From assembly GCA_050180235.1 (NCBI GenBank), contig JBFXEJ010000032.1, positions 1-51,972 on the forward strand: a stretch of 51,972 nt of DNA, given 5' to 3'. Made by a program: the position numbers and the translations under genes. This stretch comes from JAABRU01 sp050180235 (lineage in GTDB: Bacteria > Desulfobacterota > Desulfobacteria > Desulfobacterales > Desulfococcaceae). A model generated the notes under the pieces. The model had not been told where the DNA came from. It made no database searches and saw only the letters and a program-made list of their open reading frames with translations. Shown here in pieces: positions 33,214-41,434 of the stretch. The stretch's first letter is position 1; the number at the start of each line of letters is the position of its first letter.

Positions 33214-34923
33214 TCAAATATATCCCTTTTCCCCCAGAAACAGCAGAATCTCCTTTACAGCCTCGTTGGGGCTCAGATGTGTGGTGTCAATGCGGATTTC
33301 AGGATTTGCAGGAATTTCATAGGGATCATCCACACCGGTAAACCCTTTGATCATTCCGGCTCTGGCTTTGGCATACATGCCTTTCCTGTCCCTTTTTTCG
33401 CATTCCCCAATGGGTGTGGAAACATGGACTTCCGCAAATCCGCCGTAGGCTTCTATATTCTTCCGGATTTCCGAGCGGGTGTTTTCATAGGGTGCAATGG
33501 GGGCGCAGATAGCTATGCCCCGGTTTTTGGTGATTTCACTGGCAACAAATCCGATGCGGCGTACATTGATGTCTCTGTGTTCTTTGGAAAAACTCAGTTC
33601 CCGTGAAAGATTCTGCCGCACAATGTCGCCGTCGAGCAGAGTGACGGGCCGGTCTCCGAGCTCCAGAAAGCGGGAATACAGAATTTTTGCCAAAGTGGAT
33701 TTTCCTGCACCGGAAAGTCCGGTGAAAAAAACAGTCAGACCCTGCCTGCGGGGTGGCGGACAGGATTTCCGCAATTCGGCCAGAACTTCGGGAAAAGTTG
33801 CCCATTCCGGAATGTTGCGTCCGCTGCGGATGCGGTTCCGTATATGAAAAGCGGAAAAAGAAATGGTCTGCACACCTTCCTGAACCTGATCCGCAAAACG
33901 GTATTCATCCTCAAAAGGCAGATAAACCATTTCCGGAAAAGCCATAATTTCTGTGCCGATCTCCCCGGCATATTCCAGAGCCAGTTTCTGCGCTTCCCCT
34001 TTGGGATAAAAAGAATGATTTTCAGTATCCGGGGACGCGTGTTCATGTCCGACAATGAAATGGGTGCATCCGTAATTTTTTGCAATAATTGCGTGGAGAA
34101 TGGCTTCTCCCGGTCCTGCCATCCGGCTGGCCAGGGGCAGAAGATTCAGCAGATGGGAATCCGGAGGATATCTTTTTGAAACTTCACGGTAACAGCGAAT
34201 CCGGGTATAATGATCAAAATCACCCGGCTGACTTATGTCAGCAGAGGGCAGAAGCAGCAGACTGGCTCCGGCCTGGCGCATGGCCCGGAGCGTTAGTTCA
34301 AACTGGGGACGGTGAATGGGTGTGCGGCAGTGAAAGCCCGCTATTTTTTCCCATCCCAGTTTTCGGCATACACTGCGCACTTCTGACGGAGACAGGCGCA
34401 ACTGCTGAAAATCATAGCGCAGGGGAAGACTGACAATCTCCAGGCTGCCGCCGATATAAAACGCGCCCGATTTTCTTAGCAGATATTCCGCTCCCGGATG
34501 GGCCGGGCTGTCTGTTCCGTAAATACGGACGGCCTCTTTTTCCCGATCCGGCTGCCAGATGTCTTCAATGTGCATAATCCCCAAAAGAAATCCTTCACCA
34601 TCTCTGAGAGCCACGGACTGGCCGGCCTCCAGATTTGCAGCCCGCAGAGTGGATATATCCAGGCAGACCGGCAGAGGCCATACCATATCATTTTGCAGGC
34701 GCATACGATCCAGCACAGATTCATAATCCGACCGGATCATAAAACCTTTCAAAGGGGAAAACGCGCCTGTTGCAAGGAGTTCCAGATCGCACATCTGCCG
34801 GTCGCTGAGCGTAATATCCGGCAGATTTTTGGCAATATCTTTGAGCAGTCCGGCACGTTCCGGATCAACCAGCAGATTCACCAGGGAGCCGCCGTAGGGT
34901 TCTGTTTCATATGTATTTGTCAT
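33214..34923 (-). CDS. Fused sulfate adenylyltransferase / APS kinase with altered SAT active site
   Basis: A 569-aa fusion. Residues 1-385 are ATP-sulfurylase-like (LATGAFSPLKGFM, LNLLPLASRMAGPGEAILHA). Residues 395-569 are APS kinase with Walker A GLSGAGKST (402-410), LDGDIVRQNLSRELSFS and KARAGMIKGFTGVDDPYE, all intact. The sulfurylase site is changed: canonical QTRNPxHxxH is HCRTPIHRPQ (198-207) and canonical GRDHA is GHEHA (292-296). PAPS formation from APS is likely; sulfate activation by this chain is doubtful. I use ATG 34923 rather than GTG 34929. Its neighbour is a glycosyltransferase, which would fit sulfated-glycan synthesis. Confidence 0.85.
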   Translation of the reverse strand: MTNTYETEPYGGSLVNLLVDPERAGLLKDIAKNLPDITLSDRQMCDLELLATGAFSPLKGFMIRSDYESVLDRMRLQNDMVWPLPVCLDISTLRAANLEAGQSVALRDGEGFLLGIMHIEDIWQPDREKEAVRIYGTDSPAHPGAEYLLRKSGAFYIGGSLEIVSLPLRYDFQQLRLSPSEVRSVCRKLGWEKIAGFHCRTPIHRPQFELTLRAMRQAGASLLLLPSADISQPGDFDHYTRIRCYREVSKRYPPDSHLLNLLPLASRMAGPGEAILHAIIAKNYGCTHFIVGHEHASPDTENHSFYPKGEAQKLALEYAGEIGTEIMAFPEMVYLPFEDEYRFADQVQEGVQTISFSAFHIRNRIRSGRNIPEWATFPEVLAELRKSCPPPRRQGLTVFFTGLSGAGKSTLAKILYSRFLELGDRPVTLLDGDIVRQNLSRELSFSKEHRDINVRRIGFVASEITKNRGIAICAPIAPYENTRSEIRKNIEAYGGFAEVHVSTPIGECEKRDRKGMYAKARAGMIKGFTGVDDPYEIPANPEIRIDTTHLSPNEAVKEILLFLGEKGYI

Positions 34924-35004
34924 ATTCACATTTCCAGGTTACAGAGTTCAGGTGTTCAGGTGTCAGACATACTGAAACCCGAAAACCTGACACTGAATAT
35001 TATT

Positions 35005-35886
35005 TCAAGGTTTTTCATCTGTCCCGCATTCGGAGGAATACATCTCTGCCAGTTTCCGGAAATATCCGGCCTCATCCACCTTTCCCCGCTTCAGGCATCC
35101 GGCCGCATAAATAGCGCATTTTTCCTTCAGCACCGCAATTGCCGCAACTCGCTGATCCTCTGTCAGGTCTCCGCTGTCCAGCAGTTTCCGGATCGAGGCA
35201 ATGCGGTACTGATCCAGCCCGGGTGCGGCAGAAAGCTGATCCGCATGTCCGCCCCTTTTCACAATCAGGGGGGTATCCATGAGAAAAACCGGATACTGAC
35301 GGCTGATCCGCAGCCAAAGATCATAATCCTCACAGGCCGGGAGATTTTCATCAAACAGTCCGACCTTTTCAAACAGGCTCCCGCGCATCATCACAGCCGA
35401 GGGACTGACCAGACAGAGATGCAGGGAGGGTTCAAAGATCAGTCCGGAGAGTTTTTTGTGTCTGTTTTTGGGATTGACCCTTTTTCCCCTGCGTATCCAA
35501 ATCTCTTCAGTCTGGCAGATCAGGGCTTCCGGATGGGCATGAAAAAATTCCGCCTGCTTTGTCAGTTTTCCCGGCAGCCAGAGATCATCAGAATCAAGAA
35601 AGGCAATCAGTTCGCCCTTTGCAGCAGCAATGCCACGGTTTCGGGCCGCGCTCACGCCCCGGTTCGGCTGGCGGATAACCGTGATTTTATCTCCGTAAGA
35701 TGCCAGCATTTCAGGCGTATCGTCTGCGGAACCGTCATCCACAACAATGATTTCAAAATCAGGATAATCCTGATTCAGCACAGAATCCACTGCTTCTCTG
35801 AGCATCAGGCTCCGGTTGTACGCGGGAATAATCACACTGACGGATTTGCTGTGCATATTTTTTTTTGATGTCAAAGACTTTTCCAT
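35005..35886 (-). CDS. Family 2 glycosyltransferase
   Basis: A 293-aa GT-A enzyme: VSVIIPAYNRSLMLREAVDS, the nucleotide-binding IIVVDDGSADDT, then NRGVSAARNRGIAAAKGELI and the metal-binding AFLDSDDLW. The acceptor side is CEDYDLWLRI. No membrane anchor is seen. I start at ATG 35886, 5 nt after the stop of the NRDE gene, which implies translational coupling. An internal ATG at 35856 is possible, and the longer upstream reading overlaps the NRDE gene and is rejected. Confidence 0.85.
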   Translation of the reverse strand: MEKSLTSKKNMHSKSVSVIIPAYNRSLMLREAVDSVLNQDYPDFEIIVVDDGSADDTPEMLASYGDKITVIRQPNRGVSAARNRGIAAAKGELIAFLDSDDLWLPGKLTKQAEFFHAHPEALICQTEEIWIRRGKRVNPKNRHKKLSGLIFEPSLHLCLVSPSAVMMRGSLFEKVGLFDENLPACEDYDLWLRISRQYPVFLMDTPLIVKRGGHADQLSAAPGLDQYRIASIRKLLDSGDLTEDQRVAAIAVLKEKCAIYAAGCLKRGKVDEAGYFRKLAEMYSSECGTDEKP

Positions 35887-35891
35887 GCCGG

Positions 35892-36665
35892 TCATCTGAT
35901 GAAAAAACGAAAGGATCGGGTTTGTTCCTCTTTTATGCCATCTCCGGTCGGAACAAAAGTTCTTTCTGCAAAACAGACTTCCCCTTTTTGTGAGATCAGG
36001 AGAGCCGAAGAGGATCGGGTTCCGTAAACCGGACTGTGAATGAACATGGACGAAAGCATACGTTCCCATTCCCGGCTTACACCGGTTTCCGGCAACTGAT
36101 CATCGGGTGCAGTGCTGCGATCCCCCAGAATGTGAAAAATCTCTTCCGGATCAGGTTCCTTTTGTTCCCCCAGTTGTGAAAATCCGGCTTTTCCCTTTTC
36201 CAACTTGGGCCAGGGGGTATCCAGAAAACGGTTGCTCAGCCCGTAAAGACCGGGGCCAAGTTTCTGAACACCGTCCCCGCGGTTGGAATAGTAAAACAAA
36301 TCTTGCCTGTCTCCCAGGATCAGATTGAAACCATTGTATCTGTGTCCCGCAGATTGGAGTTTTTCCATATAATCAGAAGGAGATACACGGGATCGCAGAA
36401 ATCCGCTTACCAGTTCTCCTCGTGAAGGCGCATTCGCGCGCAGGGAGGCCGGGTCTCTGTAATTGGTCAGAGCTGCAAAACGCCCGGAACGCGTGATGCC
36501 CATCCATGTTCCGCCGCCTTTAAGATCCCGGCCTGCAAGAATATCCGGGCTCTCTTCCCAAAAATCCAGAGGCGCAGTCCAGCGTTCATAAAGCTCATCC
36601 CGGTTTGCCCCAAGCACCAGCCGGTAATCTTTCCGAATGTCATACAAAAAAAGAATGAGACACAT
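35892..36665 (-). CDS. NRDE family protein
   Basis: A 257-aa member of the NRDE (TANGO2-like) family. The start is MCLILF with Cys2 as potential N-terminal nucleophile, followed by the name motif LGANRDELYERWTAP, AGRDLKGGGTWMGITRSGRF, AALTNYRD and YGLSNRFLDTPWPKLEKGK. Bacterial members are linked to haem handling or detoxification; biochemical role unsettled. GAGGGG precedes the ATG. It appears to be the first gene of a unit continuing into the glycosyltransferase. Confidence 0.85.
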   Translation of the reverse strand: MCLILFLYDIRKDYRLVLGANRDELYERWTAPLDFWEESPDILAGRDLKGGGTWMGITRSGRFAALTNYRDPASLRANAPSRGELVSGFLRSRVSPSDYMEKLQSAGHRYNGFNLILGDRQDLFYYSNRGDGVQKLGPGLYGLSNRFLDTPWPKLEKGKAGFSQLGEQKEPDPEEIFHILGDRSTAPDDQLPETGVSREWERMLSSMFIHSPVYGTRSSSALLISQKGEVCFAERTFVPTGDGIKEEQTRSFRFFIR

Positions 36666-36753
36666 TTTCCCCTCTTCACTGATCTGTACCGCATGGTACT
36701 ATGTTTTGCTCTGTTTGTTAAGGGAAATTATAATCAGTTATGCGAAAAACTTC

Positions 36754-36783
36754 TTGACATATGACTTGCCATAAGATTATTCT
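36754..36783 (+). promoter_or_regulatory. Candidate sigma-70 promoter
   Basis: TTGACA (36754-36759) and TATTCT (36778-36783) are spaced by 18 bp, about 75 nt upstream of the repeat-containing secreted protein. The -35 is perfect and the -10 is weak. Confidence 0.4.
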
Positions 36784-36859
36784 TTCAACGTGTTTTGTAT
36801 GCTAAAGAACGTCCATTTACCGTTCAGAATTTTTTACAGACAATGAAAGGAGAAAGGCA

Positions 36860-37594
36860 ATGAAACGGAATTTTGCAGCAGTGTTGGTTTTTGTTGTGGT
36901 TTCGCTGTTTGTGGCTTCGGTTATGGCAGCAGACAATTTTATTCTGGGGGATGACCTGAGTATCTCTGTTTCCTGCGCGGAATACGAAGGAAACAGATAT
37001 GATTTTATTCTCAGATATGCTCCGGAAGCTGATCCCAGCGGCCTTTTCTGGAAGATGGATATGAACACCTTAAAAACTGCTCAGGACGGATGCCAGCCTC
37101 TGTCAGTGGGGAATGATCTGTCATTTGATGTGAGGGTCAGTTTTCAGAATGCAGATTACAGAGTTGTCCTCCGATATACCCCGGTCCCGGCTGATCCGGA
37201 CGGTTTGTACTGGAAACTGGATATGGACACTTTCAGTATTCTGGATTCAGGGAAGGACAATCTTATCCTGGCCGGAGATGACCTGTCGCTCCCTGTTTTC
37301 TGTGCAGAATACGGGGGGAACAGATATGATTTTGTTCTCAGATATGCTCCGGAGACTGATCCCGGCGGATTCTTCTGGAAAATGGATATGGACACGTTTA
37401 AAATTGCCCAGGAAGGATGTCAGCCTAATGATCTGGCACTTGATGTTGCGGTCAATTTCCAGGACACGGTTTACGGATTTGTCCTCAGATATACGCCCAT
37501 CCCGGCTGATCCGGACGGTTTGTACTGGAAACTGGATGTGGATACTTTCACTGTTCTGGATTCAATGGAAAACCTGAGCAATGGTATTGAATAA
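36860..37594 (+). CDS. Secreted protein of four internal repeats
   Basis: A 244-aa protein with signal peptide 1-23 (cut after VMA). Four tandem units of about 50 residues follow, alternating two types. Type 1 (units 1 and 3) reads EYEGNRYDFILRYAPEADPS then GLFWKMDM. Type 2 (units 2 and 4) reads YRVVLRYTPVPADPDGLYWK then LDMDTF. Units 1+2 and 3+4 are near duplicates even in DNA, so the gene arose by duplication of a two-unit block. Cysteines in type 1 could pair. AAAGGAG lies upstream. Likely exported; function unknown. Confidence 0.75.
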   Translation: MKRNFAAVLVFVVVSLFVASVMAADNFILGDDLSISVSCAEYEGNRYDFILRYAPEADPSGLFWKMDMNTLKTAQDGCQPLSVGNDLSFDVRVSFQNADYRVVLRYTPVPADPDGLYWKLDMDTFSILDSGKDNLILAGDDLSLPVFCAEYGGNRYDFVLRYAPETDPGGFFWKMDMDTFKIAQEGCQPNDLALDVAVNFQDTVYGFVLRYTPIPADPDGLYWKLDVDTFTVLDSMENLSNGIE

Positions 37595-37642
37595 GAACAC
37601 CTTGAAGGAAATGTGGATATGGCCAGGGAAAGAATATCATAA

Positions 37643-37849
37643 TTCTTTCTGTTTAATGGCGAGAACTATGATTGCCAAATTACAGGCAGCGCTGACTGGG
37701 GGGACTTCCCGACCTGTGTAACTGTAAATAACCCAGTTCATATAGTCTATACTGTGGATGAGTTGAGCAGCGATGCCGGTACATGGCGTGTAGAGGTGTA
37801 TGCGGATAATGTAAAGGTGGGAGAGGTGTCTTTCACATACACACCCTGA
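37643..37849 (+). pseudogene. Remnant of a secreted-protein gene (C-terminal part)
   Basis: A 68-codon open stretch follows an in-frame TAA (37640-37642) and has no credible start codon. It encodes FFLFNGENYDCQITGSADWG, then FPTCVTVNNPVHIVYTVDEL and ends VEVYADNVKVGEVSFTYTP. This is coherent beta-rich sequence of the kind found at the end of bacterial Ig-like or secreted domains. I read it as the surviving 3' end of a gene whose front was deleted, next to the repeat protein. Confidence 0.5.
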
Positions 37850-37897
37850 CATTGTTTGTTCCCCAATCTTGTGTCAGTCTTGAATATGTAAGTTGCC

Positions 37898-37931
37898 AAA
37901 AACCGGATTTTTCCAAAAAATCCGGTTTTTC
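37898..37931. repeat. Family-D hairpin core, copy 4
   Basis: AAAACCGGATTTTTCC and AAAAAATCCGGTTTTT form the same hairpin as at 26183 and 27290, without the upstream TTAAGTACG segment. It may act as a bidirectional terminator. Confidence 0.65.
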
Positions 37932-38004
37932 TTTATTGACAAAGCACCAATCTGCTCGGAAAAGAGGAAATTCCTGATCCCTCTTCACAGTTCTGTCCTG
38001 CCCG

Positions 38005-38038
38005 GTCTTCCCCCTTCCGCTCAGAAAAGGGGGAAGAC
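38005..38038. terminator. GC-rich hairpin
   Basis: A perfect 12-bp stem GTCTTCCCCCTT / AAGGGGGAAGAC with a 10-nt loop lies in the 480-bp gene-free stretch 37850-38326. No strong T-run follows, so a terminator role is tentative. Confidence 0.4.
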
Positions 38039-38230
38039 TGCCTTTCATTCATACAGGAGAAAAATGGAAGCATTGAAAATCAATACCATACTGAAAAAAG
38101 ACGGTGAAATATTCATCCAAATTTTGACCTTTTTTAAGGGAATTTATCTCTGTTTTTATCCACCGCAAATTTTTTTGGCGCATGACCTGTCATACGATTG
38201 TCCGCCCCCGCGAAACAGGGAAGTTGTTCT

Positions 38231-38325
38231 GATAGTATGTCAAACCGGCTTATGATGAGGAAAAAAAACTCTTCCCTCCCGCCGGGGGATGGTAATTTCA
38301 GAATCAACTGATTTGACCCGCTACC
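38231..38325. mobile_element. 95-bp element, family C copy 3
   Basis: Ends are GATAGTATGTCAAACC and inverted GGTAGCGGGTCAAATC. The flanks GTTGTTCT (38223-38230) and GTTATTCT (38326-38333) agree in 7 of 8 positions, an aged 8-bp target duplication. It sits 1 nt beyond the stop codon of the alpha/beta hydrolase gene. Confidence 0.7.
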
Positions 38326-38326
38326 G

Positions 38327-39109
38327 TTATTCTGTTCCCATTTCAGGCAAAATCCCTGAAAACCACGCGGCCGCGCGTTCCGCAATTCCGGCACGGTGCG
38401 CTGGATTCATGAACATATGATCCGCATCCTGAATGATTTCCAGTTGTATAGCCGGATTGTGTTTTTTTGCATCCAGCGCGTTTTCCACCGAAATCATCTC
38501 ATCTTTGCCGCCATGTATGACCATCAGGGGAATTTTCAGATTTGCAACGCTTGCAGCAAGGTCATATTTCTGTATATCTGTGAAAAAATCTTCCCGCAGT
38601 TCCAGTCTGCGGCCCCGGCTGACAAAAGACACGCGTCCGGTCTGCCGGAGTTCCTCCATCTGTTCCATGCTGAAAATCTGTGAAAGTTTACCGCTTCCCA
38701 GTCTTCCGGCCAGCGCGCATACTGCCTCTGTTTTCAGGGATTCCGAAGCCATCCGCTCTGCCGCAAGAACAGCAATGGCCGCGCCCATGCTGTGGCCGCC
38801 TGCGGCAAAACGGGAAAATCCCTGCGCTGAAAGAAAAGCTGCTGCCTGTTTCATCTCTCCAATATGTCTGGTATAGGAAGTATGGGAAAAATCCCCCTCA
38901 CTCTGTCCGTTGCCGGAAAAATCAAAGCGCAGGGAAGCAATCCCGCTTTCCACCAGTTTTTTGGAAATGTCCCGCAGAACTGTGGTATGACGGGAGCAGG
39001 TGAAGCAATGTCCCCAGATAACCGCACGATCTGTTGGCAATTCAGGCAGATGCAGGGTTCCAGCCAGTTTTTCGCCATATTCATTGAGAAAAGCCACTGT
39101 ATTTTCCAT
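38327..39109 (-). CDS. Alpha/beta hydrolase
   Basis: A 260-aa serine hydrolase: oxyanion region VIWGHCFTCSRHTTVLRDIS, RFDFSGNGQSEG, nucleophile elbow GGHSMGAA (Ser107), acid in VIHGGKDEMIS, and His in QDADHMFMNPAH. The OsmC-associated or acyl-hydrolase branch is likely. There is no signal peptide, so it is cytoplasmic. The start overlaps the lipoprotein stop by 1 nt (TAATG), making it the last gene of the msrAB operon. Confidence 0.85.
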   Translation of the reverse strand: MENTVAFLNEYGEKLAGTLHLPELPTDRAVIWGHCFTCSRHTTVLRDISKKLVESGIASLRFDFSGNGQSEGDFSHTSYTRHIGEMKQAAAFLSAQGFSRFAAGGHSMGAAIAVLAAERMASESLKTEAVCALAGRLGSGKLSQIFSMEQMEELRQTGRVSFVSRGRRLELREDFFTDIQKYDLAASVANLKIPLMVIHGGKDEMISVENALDAKKHNPAIQLEIIQDADHMFMNPAHRAGIAERAAAWFSGILPEMGTE

Positions 39110-39465
39110 TATTCTTTCACCTTTGCAAAAAAGCCGGTTTCTGCGCCCGGAAGCCGTATACGGAAACCGTTTTTTTCCATATTACCGACAATCACACCGC
39201 CTGAAACCGTATGAATCCAGATTTTTCCTTCCTGTATTTCCCAGAGGAATTCGGCTGTGTCAGCTTCCACTGTCCACTGCCCCTTGTGATCCGGTTTGAG
39301 TTCCAGGCTTACGTTTACCGTTTTTTTTTCCCCCTTTGCACTGCTGATCACAGCCTCATAGGTTCCGGCCAGATCCGCTTCTCCGGATTTTGTGCAGCCT
39401 GTCATCAGCACACAGCAGGCAATTGCAGTCAATATTTTCAGATTGCAGGGAAATCCAAATTTCAT
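39109..39465 (-). CDS. Small lipoprotein
   Basis: A 118-aa lipoprotein with lipobox LMTGC (Cys24). The mature part is beta-rich (LAGTYEAVISSAKGEKKTVN, VSLELKPDHKGQWTVE, GFRIRLPGAETGF), similar in style to small META/NlpE-like barrels. It overlaps the MauE-like gene stop (ATGA at 39462-39465) and the hydrolase start, so it belongs to the msrAB operon. Function unknown. Confidence 0.7.
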   Translation of the reverse strand: MKFGFPCNLKILTAIACCVLMTGCTKSGEADLAGTYEAVISSAKGEKKTVNVSLELKPDHKGQWTVEADTAEFLWEIQEGKIWIHTVSGGVIVGNMEKNGFRIRLPGAETGFFAKVKE

Positions 39466-39944
39466 GATTCCATTTCCTTTAAACCAAAAGATATTTTTTC
39501 CAAATGAAACAGCCGGTCAAAATAATAAACATGAACAGACATGGCCAGCCATGCCAGATCTCTCAGAAGGGTCATTACACTTATGGCATCTCCCACGGTG
39601 CTGAAACATCCGCAGCTGATGGGAGAATTCCGAAGCAGATTCACGGCCACGCCAATGGTGAAGATCAGCATGAGAAAAGCAATAATTACAGACATGGATT
39701 TCACCCGTATTCCCAAAGCCATGCAGATGCCGCAGATCAGTTCTATCCAGGGAAGGGTGACAGCCATCAGGTTCACGCCCCAGTAGGGAACCATGCGGTA
39801 ACTGGCTATGCTTTCGGCAAATTCCGCACTGTAATTGATTTTGTACATCCCTGCATCCACAAAAATCCACGCGATATACAGACGGAAAATCAGCGCAGGC
39901 AGCGGATGGGTAAGGACTTTATTTATCTTTGAATAAAGGGACAT
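39462..39944 (-). CDS. MauE/DoxX-like membrane protein
   Basis: A 160-aa four-helix protein of the MauE/DoxX type (LPALIFRLYIAWIFVDAGMY, LPWIELICGICMALGI, VIIAFLMLIFTIGVAVNLLR). It has the cysteine motif SCGCF after helix 3. MauE-like proteins feed reducing power to periplasmic thiol partners. I use ATG 39944; the longer reading lies inside msrAB. It overlaps the msrAB end by 26 nt, so the product may re-reduce the periplasmic methionine sulfoxide reductase (inference). Confidence 0.75.
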   Translation of the reverse strand: MSLYSKINKVLTHPLPALIFRLYIAWIFVDAGMYKINYSAEFAESIASYRMVPYWGVNLMAVTLPWIELICGICMALGIRVKSMSVIIAFLMLIFTIGVAVNLLRNSPISCGCFSTVGDAISVMTLLRDLAWLAMSVHVYYFDRLFHLEKISFGLKEMES

Positions 39945-41034
39945 ATTGGCTGTAACCCTCTTTTTCCAGATCCTCTTTTGGAACAAAGCGCAGAGAGGCA
40001 GAGTTGATGCAGTAGCGCAGCCCGGTAGGCTTTGGCCCGTCCGGAAACACATGCCCCAGATGGGAATCCCCGTATCTGCTTCTGACTTCAGTTCGGGTCA
40101 TAAACAGGCTTTTATCCTGTTTTTCAACAATATTTCCACTTTCCAGCGGCTTTGTGAAACTTGGCCAGCCTGTGCCGGAATCAAATTTGTCTGCGGAACT
40201 GAACAAAGGCTCGCCTGATACCGCATCCACATAAATGCCCTGTTTTTTGTTATCCCAGTAAGCATTCTGAAAAGGCGGCTCTGTTCCATTTTCCTGCGTG
40301 ACGTTGTACTGCATGGAACTCAGTTTTTCCCGAAGCACATCCTCAGCAGGTTTTGCATATTTCGCTTTTTCCGGAGCTTTTTCAATACTCTGAGAATCTC
40401 CCCAGACTTTTTTCAGAAACTTGTCCCGTCCGGAATTGTAACGGTACATATTATACCGCACCGGATTTTTTCTGCAATAGCCCTGGTGATATTCCTCAGC
40501 CGCATAGAATTCTTTGAACCTGATAATTTGGGTGGCAACGGGTTTGGCAAAACGTCCCGAAGACGCCAGCTTTTCTTTGGATTTCTCTGCCGCTGTCCTC
40601 TGCTCCTCACTGTGGTAAAAAATGGCTGTCCTGTACTGCGTTCCCCTGTCAGCGAACTGGCCTCCGCTGTCTGTGGGATCAATATGTTTCCAAAAAATAT
40701 CCAGCAGTTGTTCATAAGATACACGGGCCGGATCAAAATGCACCTGCACTGCTTCCAGATGACCGGTTTCTCCGGAGCAAACCTCTTCATATGAGGGATT
40801 TTTTTCCTCTCCGCCCGTGTATCCGGAAACCGCCCGGATTACACCCTCAGTTTTTTCAAAATCAGATTCCACGCACCAGAAACATCCTCCAGCAAACGTG
40901 GCTGTATTCGTGTTTTGCTGATTCATATTTTTCTCCTCTTCAGCATACGTGCTTTCCGGGCAGAACACAGGCGCGGAAAACAGGCATATACCTGTAAATA
41001 TAAGCATAAGTGTATAGATATGTTTCATTTTCAT
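39919..41034 (-). CDS. msrAB: Periplasmic methionine sulfoxide reductase MsrA-MsrB fusion
   Basis: A 371-aa fusion. Signal peptide 1-31 is followed by MsrA with catalytic GGCFWCVES (Cys51, Cys54), GYTGG and EYHQGYCRKNP. The MsrB domain from about 230 has SGTGWPSF, THLGHVFPDG-like DSHLGHVFPDGPKPTGLRYC (catalytic Cys342) and INSASLRF. It lacks the MsrB zinc cysteines, as many fused forms do. It repairs both sulfoxide epimers of methionine in exported proteins. GGAAAT precedes the ATG. It is the first gene of a four-gene overlapping operon. Confidence 0.92.
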   Translation of the reverse strand: MKMKHIYTLMLIFTGICLFSAPVFCPESTYAEEEKNMNQQNTNTATFAGGCFWCVESDFEKTEGVIRAVSGYTGGEEKNPSYEEVCSGETGHLEAVQVHFDPARVSYEQLLDIFWKHIDPTDSGGQFADRGTQYRTAIFYHSEEQRTAAEKSKEKLASSGRFAKPVATQIIRFKEFYAAEEYHQGYCRKNPVRYNMYRYNSGRDKFLKKVWGDSQSIEKAPEKAKYAKPAEDVLREKLSSMQYNVTQENGTEPPFQNAYWDNKKQGIYVDAVSGEPLFSSADKFDSGTGWPSFTKPLESGNIVEKQDKSLFMTRTEVRSRYGDSHLGHVFPDGPKPTGLRYCINSASLRFVPKEDLEKEGYSQYVPLFKDK

Positions 41035-41066
41035 ATTTCCTTTCTTTTGTGTAATGCCGAAACCTA

Positions 41067-41170
41067 CTGCTTTGTCAAGTTTGAAACTGTGAGTTCATAA
41101 ACCCTGAGGGTTTTCAAAACCCTCAGGGTTTGGGAATTCTGAACTCACAAAAACAAAGTTGACAAAGCAC
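41067..41170. mobile_element. 104-bp palindromic element upstream of msrAB
   Basis: Ends are CTGCTTTGTCAA and inverted GTGCTTTGTCAA, flanked by TA on each side. Nested inside are GTGAGTTCA / TGAACTCAC and AACCCTGAGGGTTTT / AAAACCCTCAGGGTT. The whole forms a long hairpin ending 33 nt before the msrAB ATG, so it occupies the promoter region. Confidence 0.65.
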
Positions 41171-41199
41171 TACAGGAAATCCGGCAGTGGGCAGCCTTA

Positions 41200-41300
41200 G
41201 GTGATTTCTGAAAATAAATATCCCGTTTCAGTTCACAGGCACAGGGCAAAAGCCGGAAGCTTCTGATACTTTTCCGGTATATTCTTTTCCGGAAATCACC
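41200..41300. mobile_element. 101-bp MITE, family B copy 2
   Basis: Starts GGTGATTTCTGAAAATAAAT, ends TTCCGGAAATCACC, with target duplication TTA (41197-41199, 41301-41303). Same length as the copy at 27355. Together with the neighbouring palindrome it fills most of the 400-bp gene-free stretch 41035-41434. Confidence 0.88.
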
Positions 41301-41434
41301 TTATTTTCCCTGAAAGCGGCAGAAAGTGTCAATTCACAGGAATCAGTTATAAAAAATAACAATGATTCACAGCTAATCAAGTACGGATTTTTTTGCAGCA
41401 AATGATCATTGTGACTGTATTTTTTTTATTGTAA

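Noticed and set aside
36757..36775. Shared operator with 38178-38190 (TATGAC..GCCATA / ATGACCTGTCAT)
   Set aside because: The two words are only loosely alike and short; insufficient to claim a regulator site.
37934..37947. Second copy of the element with TTGACAAAGCAC ends
   Set aside because: Only one end-like word is present with no partner inverted repeat.
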